Assembly (NCBI RefSeq): GCF_000737335.2
Contig: NZ_JMCC02000008.1
Location: 1-64,000, forward strand
Source of the DNA: Enhygromyxa salina
GTDB lineage: Bacteria > Myxococcota_A > Polyangia > Nannocystales > Nannocystaceae
DNA: 64,000 nucleotides
Direction: 5' to 3'
Shown here: positions 60,093-64,000 of the stretch, one piece after another
How the letters are laid out: every line of letters begins with the position of its first letter
How positions within the stretch are numbered: position 1 is the stretch's first letter
Made by a program: the position numbers and the translations under genes
The notes under the pieces: generated by a model
Databases searched by the model: none
Told to the model about the DNA's origin: nothing
What the model saw: only the letters and a program-made list of their open reading frames with translations

Positions 60093-61757
60093 TCACCCTG
60101 GCGTGCCGTCGGCCCAACCCTCGAACCAACCAGCGTACTGCTCACGCAGCGTCCGCTTGAGGAACTTGCCCGTGGCCCCGCGCGGGATCTCGTCGCGGAC
60201 CACGTAGGCGTCGGGCAGCCACCACTTCTCGAAGCGCGCGGCGAGGTAGGCCGTCAGCGCCGCCTCGTCGATCTGCTTGCCGTCTTTGGCCACGACCACC
60301 GCGATCGGTCGCTCGCTCCACTTGGGGTGGGGGACCGCGATCACGGCGGCCTCGGCGATGTCGGGGTGGCCCATCAACGCGTTCTCGAGCGCGACGGAGC
60401 TGATCCACTCGCCGCCCGACTTGACCAGATCTTTGGTGCGATCGGTCAGCTGCATGTAGCCGTGGGCGTCGATCGTCGCGACATCACCGGTTCGAAACCA
60501 GCCGTCGGTGGTCCACTTGTCTTGCGAGTCGACGCCGCCGTGGTAGCCGTTGGCGACCCACGGCCCGCGGACCTGCAGCTCGCCAATTTTAACGCCGTCC
60601 CACGCGACCTCGCGGCCCTCGTCATCGACGATGCGCATGTCGACGTAGGGCGGGGCGACCCCTTGCTTGGCGCGAATCTTCAGCTGCTCGGCCGCGGGCA
60701 GCTGCGCGTGCAGAGGCTGCAAGCGCGAGACGGATCCAAGCGGCGTGGTCTCGGTCATGCCCCACGCATGGATCACGCGCATGCCCAGCTCGTCCATGGC
60801 TGCGATCATGGACTCGGGCGCCGCCGAGCCGCCCACGACCATGCGCAAGCCCGGCTGCAAGGGCCACTTGCCCGGGTCTTGTTCGACCAGCTTCTTGATC
60901 CCCATCCAAATTGTCGGGACGCCCGCGCTGACGTTGACGCGCTCTTTGACCCACAGATCCAGCAGCGCGTCGGGCTGCAAGTGCGGGCCCGGGTTGACCT
61001 GCTTGGCGCCGACCATGGTCGCCGTGAACGGCAGACCCCACGCGTTGACGTGGAACATGGGCACGACCGGACACAAGGTGTCTTGCACCGACAGATCGAG
61101 CGAATCGGGCAGCGCCGAGGCCAAGCAATGCAGCACGGTGGCCCGGTGGCTGTAGACCACGCCCTTGGGCCGGCCCGTGGTGCCGGACGTGTAGCACATT
61201 GCGATCGGGTCATTCTCGTGGGCGGGCGGCGGCTGCCATTGCGCGGGGGCGCCCGCGCCGATCAGGCCCTCATAGTCGAGCAAGCCAGGCGGCAGCGCTT
61301 GGTCGGTCCAGCGGACCACGAAGATCCGCTCGAACGGCGGCGTGGGGCCAAACTTGGCCAGCAAGGGCAGCAGCACGTCGTCGATCACCAAGTAGCGATC
61401 CCCTGCGTCGGCCACGATATGGGCGAGGTCCTCGGGCGACAGCCGCAGGTTGAGCGTGTGGTACACGCCGCCGGCCAGCGGCACCCCAAAGTACACCTCC
61501 ATGTGCGCGTGGTGGTTCCACATCAAGGTCGCTACGCGGTCGCCCTTTTGCAGGCCTGCCGCGAGCAGCCCGTGGGCCAGCGCGCGCGAGCGGGCGTACA
61601 GATCGGTGTAGGTGTGGCGGACCAGCGAGCGGTCGGGGGCCTGGCTGACGATCTCGATCTCGCCGAACAACTTGGCTGCCCGCGCGATCAAGTGGTGGGT
61701 CGTCAGCGGATAGTTCATCATCGTGGCGTGCATGTCGGCGTCCGGGACCGGCATCAT
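60093..61757 (-). CDS. Fatty-acid-CoA ligase, AlkK-like
   Basis: 554 residues of the ANL superfamily. AMP-binding loop YTSGTTGRPKG, A5 GMTETTPLGSV, A7 GWFRTGDVATI, and the catalytic Lys in GATGKFLKR near the C-terminus. The initial MNYPLTTHHLIARAAKLFG and the FHVNAWGLPF segment are those of medium/long-chain acyl-CoA synthetases of the AlkK group. It activates fatty acids with ATP and CoA. It starts 11 bp after the truncated lipoprotein gene. No other beta-oxidation genes are nearby. Confidence 0.88.
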   Translation of the reverse strand: MMPVPDADMHATMMNYPLTTHHLIARAAKLFGEIEIVSQAPDRSLVRHTYTDLYARSRALAHGLLAAGLQKGDRVATLMWNHHAHMEVYFGVPLAGGVYHTLNLRLSPEDLAHIVADAGDRYLVIDDVLLPLLAKFGPTPPFERIFVVRWTDQALPPGLLDYEGLIGAGAPAQWQPPPAHENDPIAMCYTSGTTGRPKGVVYSHRATVLHCLASALPDSLDLSVQDTLCPVVPMFHVNAWGLPFTATMVGAKQVNPGPHLQPDALLDLWVKERVNVSAGVPTIWMGIKKLVEQDPGKWPLQPGLRMVVGGSAAPESMIAAMDELGMRVIHAWGMTETTPLGSVSRLQPLHAQLPAAEQLKIRAKQGVAPPYVDMRIVDDEGREVAWDGVKIGELQVRGPWVANGYHGGVDSQDKWTTDGWFRTGDVATIDAHGYMQLTDRTKDLVKSGGEWISSVALENALMGHPDIAEAAVIAVPHPKWSERPIAVVVAKDGKQIDEAALTAYLAARFEKWWLPDAYVVRDEIPRGATGKFLKRTLREQYAGWFEGWADGTPG

Positions 61758-61768
61758 GCCACGGGCGC

Positions 61769-62410
61769 TCAGGCGCGAGGGACGATACAGACGCCGATAT
61801 CCTGGTACTCGGGCGGCGCCATTTCATCTTCGAAGAAGTCCGTGCACTCGGTCCCCGGCTGCGGGCACACAGGCTGGCTGAGGCTGCAGAAGCTCCCGCA
61901 GCAGGTCGCGCCATCGCAGTCTGGAAGCGTGGCGGCGGGCAAGCAGGCCAAGCCGGGCGTGCAGGCGGCGATGGCGTCGCAGGGTTGACCGAGCGCAGTA
62001 TCTTGCGTGGTGAGCAAGCAGCTGAATTCGTCGTTGAGCCAATAGCAGCCCAACCCGTCCGGGCACGCTTGCAACAGCGGGTCGCAGGTCTCGATACACA
62101 AGCTGATCACCTCGTTGTTGGCGATCAAGCACGAGGTCTGTTGCGGGCATATCGGATCCTCGAGGGTGCCCGTACAAAAGTCGGCGCAGGTGCCCGTGTC
62201 GTCCTGTTTCACGTTCCAACAAAACGAGAAGGGGCCACAGTCGTCGGTCGCCTCGGCGATGCCGCCAGACAGGCAAGGCTCGCCGTGCTCGCCGTCACCC
62301 TGGACCGGCACGCACTTCTTGGCGTCCCAGACCCCGCCGACGCTCGCGTAGGGGACACGCGTGCGCTGAGCATAATTCAGCTCGGGCGAAACCTCGCCCG
62401 AGCTGAACAC
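61769..62410 (-). pseudogene. 5'-truncated Cys-rich lipoprotein gene
   Basis: The frame has no signal peptide or lipobox. From YASVGGVWDAKKCVPV to the end it aligns with the intact lipoprotein at 29642-30535 (YASTGGTWDANKCVSV; CDPLLQACPDGLGCYW; GATCCGSFCSLS; CTDFFEDEMAPPEYQDIGVC). The first ~20 codons instead read through the terminator hairpin of the DsbA-like gene, which is not coding. The signal peptide, Gly-Asp linker and first cysteines have been deleted. It is transcribed, if at all, from the upstream gene. Confidence 0.8.
62376..62407 (-). terminator. Terminator of the DsbA-like gene
   Basis: A perfect 14-bp stem (TTCAGCTCGGGCGA / TCGCCCGAGCTGAA) with a 4-nt loop starts 22 bp downstream of the DsbA-like stop on the minus strand. 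It lies inside the open frame of the truncated lipoprotein. Confidence 0.75.
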
Positions 62411-62428
62411 GAACAGAAGCGAGCAGCC

Positions 62429-63475
62429 TCAGCTGCCGAGGGCTTTGTCGAGCTCGGCGGCGACCGCTGCGGCGTCGGTCGCGTTGCCGACCCGGACGCC
62501 GTTGATGAACATCGTGGGCGTACCTTCAACGAACACCTCTTGGCCAAGCGCGAGCTCGTCGTCGACGGTCTGCTTGTAGGTGCCGTCGTCGAGCGCGGCC
62601 TTGAAGGCCTTCATGTCCAGGCCGATCTCTTCGGCGTACTTCTCGAGGTCTTCGCGACCGAGCGCCTTTTGATTGGCGAACAGCTTGTCGTGGAACTCCC
62701 AGAACTTGCCCTGGGCGTGGGCGGCCAGCGAGGCCTGTGCGGCGAGGTGGGCCTGCTGGTGGAAGCTGAGCGGGAACTGCCGGAACACGAAGCGCACGCG
62801 GTCGCCGTGCGACTTCTTGAGCTCGGTGAAGGCGGTCGCCGCGGCGCTGCAGTACGGGCATTGAAAGTCGGAGAACTCGACGATCGTGACCTTGGCGTCG
62901 GCGGGGCCGTAGCTGGGGACGTCGCCAGCGGCGATCTTCGCGACGGCCTCGGCCGGGAGCGGCTTGTTCTTGGCCTCCATGCGCTGCAGATCCGCGAGGA
63001 CCTTGTCGTACTCGGCGGTCATCTGCTGGCACTGCTCGGCGGGCATCTTTGGCGCTTGGTCTTGGACCATCTTGCAGGTCTGGGTCTCGGGCCCAAGATC
63101 CTTGCACAGCCGATCCGTCAGCTCTTGGCAGACCTTGCCAGCGTCGGCCAGCTTCTGCGTGGTGAAGGCGAAGTCGGCCAGACCGGCTGCGCAGGCCTTG
63201 GGCGACAGCAGGGTCGTCGTCTGGGTGACCGCGGCGCAGGTCGGGTTCTGGGCGCCGCCGACCGCGTCACAGACTTGCTTGGCAAAGGTCGCGCACGAGT
63301 CGGTGGCGCCAGCACCCTCGGCCGCAACGGCTCCCTCGTCGGGCGTACCCTCAGCCGCAGCAGCGCCGGCTTCCTGGGCGCCTGCTTTGGTCGACCCCGC
63401 GGGCGGGGGAGCGTCACAGGCGAGTAGCGGGAGCCCTGCGAGGGCGAAGAGCATCGAGAAAGCGTTGACTTTCAT
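62429..63475 (-). CDS. DsbA/thioredoxin-fold lipoprotein
   Basis: 348 residues from the ATG at 63475. Lipobox LPLLAC. After a Gly/Ala-rich linker an extra N-terminal Cys-rich helical domain (residues ~60-155) precedes the DsbA-like domain: active site FSDFQCPYCSAA (CPYC), helical insert AHLAAQASLAAHAQG, and the cis-Pro loop EGTPTMFINGV. It probably forms or isomerises disulfides in the periplasm, which fits a genome with many Cys-rich secreted proteins. No DsbB is adjacent. Confidence 0.88.
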   Translation of the reverse strand: MKVNAFSMLFALAGLPLLACDAPPPAGSTKAGAQEAGAAAAEGTPDEGAVAAEGAGATDSCATFAKQVCDAVGGAQNPTCAAVTQTTTLLSPKACAAGLADFAFTTQKLADAGKVCQELTDRLCKDLGPETQTCKMVQDQAPKMPAEQCQQMTAEYDKVLADLQRMEAKNKPLPAEAVAKIAAGDVPSYGPADAKVTIVEFSDFQCPYCSAAATAFTELKKSHGDRVRFVFRQFPLSFHQQAHLAAQASLAAHAQGKFWEFHDKLFANQKALGREDLEKYAEEIGLDMKAFKAALDDGTYKQTVDDELALGQEVFVEGTPTMFINGVRVGNATDAAAVAAELDKALGS

Positions 63476-63670
63476 CGGCGCACGATGTGCGAGCGCCGAA
63501 CGGGTGTCAACACGGCGCAGCCGCAAAGACCCTGCTGCGTCTCGGTCCGGGCAATGCTTGCGTCGGGGAGACACGCGGCCAGCGCGGCATCGCCGCCCCG
63601 CCCCCTCGACGTGGAGCGGGCTTGGATCTGATGTCCTCGCGTGCCCGCTGAGCTGGTTGGCGTGGCGGGC

Positions 63671-64000
63671 CTAAGAAACGCGGCGGCCGGCGAGGATCTG
63701 CACGAACGATCGCATCTGCAGCTCCGCCTCGGTGAGCCCGGTGACCTCGATCTCCTCGAGCGACACAGCCCCACACCCGAGCGCGCGCAAGAAGTAGTTG
63801 AGCAGGCCCTGACCGGTCGCGGCGTCATCGAACACGTCGCCGACCAGCGTGGCCTTGGCGGCTTGGTCAATGAAGTTGCGCAAGCGCTTGGCCGCCGGCT
63901 CGAAGCTCTCGAGGAAGAACGCGTAGCAGGCCGCGTAGCGGATCGGCAGCTGGGCAGGGTGCAGGTCCCAACCTTGATAGTAGCCACGCGTGAGCGAGCG
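63671..64000 (-). CDS. Aldolase/citrate-lyase-like protein (DUF6986), C-terminal part
   Basis: 109 residues of the 3' end are visible, running off the right edge. GYYQGWDLHPAQLPIRYAAC and YAFFLESFEPAAKRLRNFI are the closing phrases of the HpcH/HpaI aldolase relatives annotated as DUF6986. The final LRALGCGAVSLEEIEVTGLT closes the domain. The active site lies outside the window. Confidence 0.7.
   Translation of the reverse strand, partial: RSLTRGYYQGWDLHPAQLPIRYAACYAFFLESFEPAAKRLRNFIDQAAKATLVGDVFDDAATGQGLLNYFLRALGCGAVSLEEIEVTGLTEAELQMRSFVQILAGRRVS

Noticed and set aside
59142..61988. Very long open frame (about 948 codons) on the + strand
   Set aside because: It lies antisense to the well-supported TPR lipoprotein and acyl-CoA ligase genes; codon composition (Arg/Gly/His-rich, no domains) is that of a GC-rich shadow frame.

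Overview
The window looks like chromosomal DNA from a myxobacterium, most likely the Nannocystis/Plesiocystis/Enhygromyxa side of the order. This is inferred from the very high GC, the exceptional density of predicted lipoproteins with Gly-Asp or Thr-Asp simple-repeat linkers, FG-GAP/VCBS proteins, a MopE-like metal-binding protein with a thrombospondin C-terminal-like domain, and a Ser/Thr kinase fused to TPRs. No rRNA, tRNA, CRISPR array or transposase was seen.

Layout. 1-6 kb: HEAT-like gene (partial), DNA polymerase III delta-prime, PspA, a GT-C-like membrane protein, an exported protein and an aldehyde dehydrogenase. 6-9.5 kb: a chimeric Cys-rich ORF built on a dispersed repeat, then a compact PilZ / FliA-type sigma / SctJ-like lipoprotein cluster, an NTF2-like lipoprotein and an Fpg/Nei glycosylase fragment. 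9.9-16.6 kb: the MopE/TSP-C lipoprotein, a YwqK-like protein and a phospholipid operon (J-domain protein, PlsB-type acyltransferase, GpsA, APP1-like phosphatase). 16.7-32.5 kb: several secreted lipoproteins, a DNA methyltransferase, a kinase-TPR protein, ImuB with a candidate LexA box, a GH114-like protein, a CPBP protease and a Cys/Met PLP enzyme. 32.7-35.8 kb: TCA-cycle genes mdh-sucC-sucD.

37.2-47.3 kb is a clearly accessory, decaying island. It holds a frameshifted C5-cytosine methyltransferase remnant and a metzincin-VCBS lipoprotein followed by five tandem copies of a small Cys-rich lipoprotein. A duplicated 3' end of the protease lies inside that array, and a dead sixth copy ends it. 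Next come an AlkB gene interrupted by one amber codon, a SNF2-like helicase fused to an RRP8-like methyltransferase whose N-terminus is replaced by repeats, an 84-bp tandem repeat, a bacteriocin/immunity-like gene pair, and a 144-bp duplicated piece of the GT-C-like gene found at 2.8 kb.

47.3-51.8 kb: a homospermidine-synthase-like gene divergent from an aminopropyltransferase / ATP-grasp / metallo-beta-lactamase-fold operon with overlapping genes, which suggests a polyamine-derived product. 51.9-64 kb: mostly minus-strand genes, including an FG-GAP lipoprotein, an SGNH hydrolase, a sterol-desaturase-like enzyme, a HEAT lipoprotein, a lipoprotein peptidyl-arginine deiminase with all four catalytic residues, a TPR lipoprotein, an acyl-CoA synthetase, a 5'-truncated paralogue of the 29.6 kb lipoprotein, a DsbA-like lipoprotein and the end of an aldolase-like gene.

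All functional names come from reading motifs; no database search was run.
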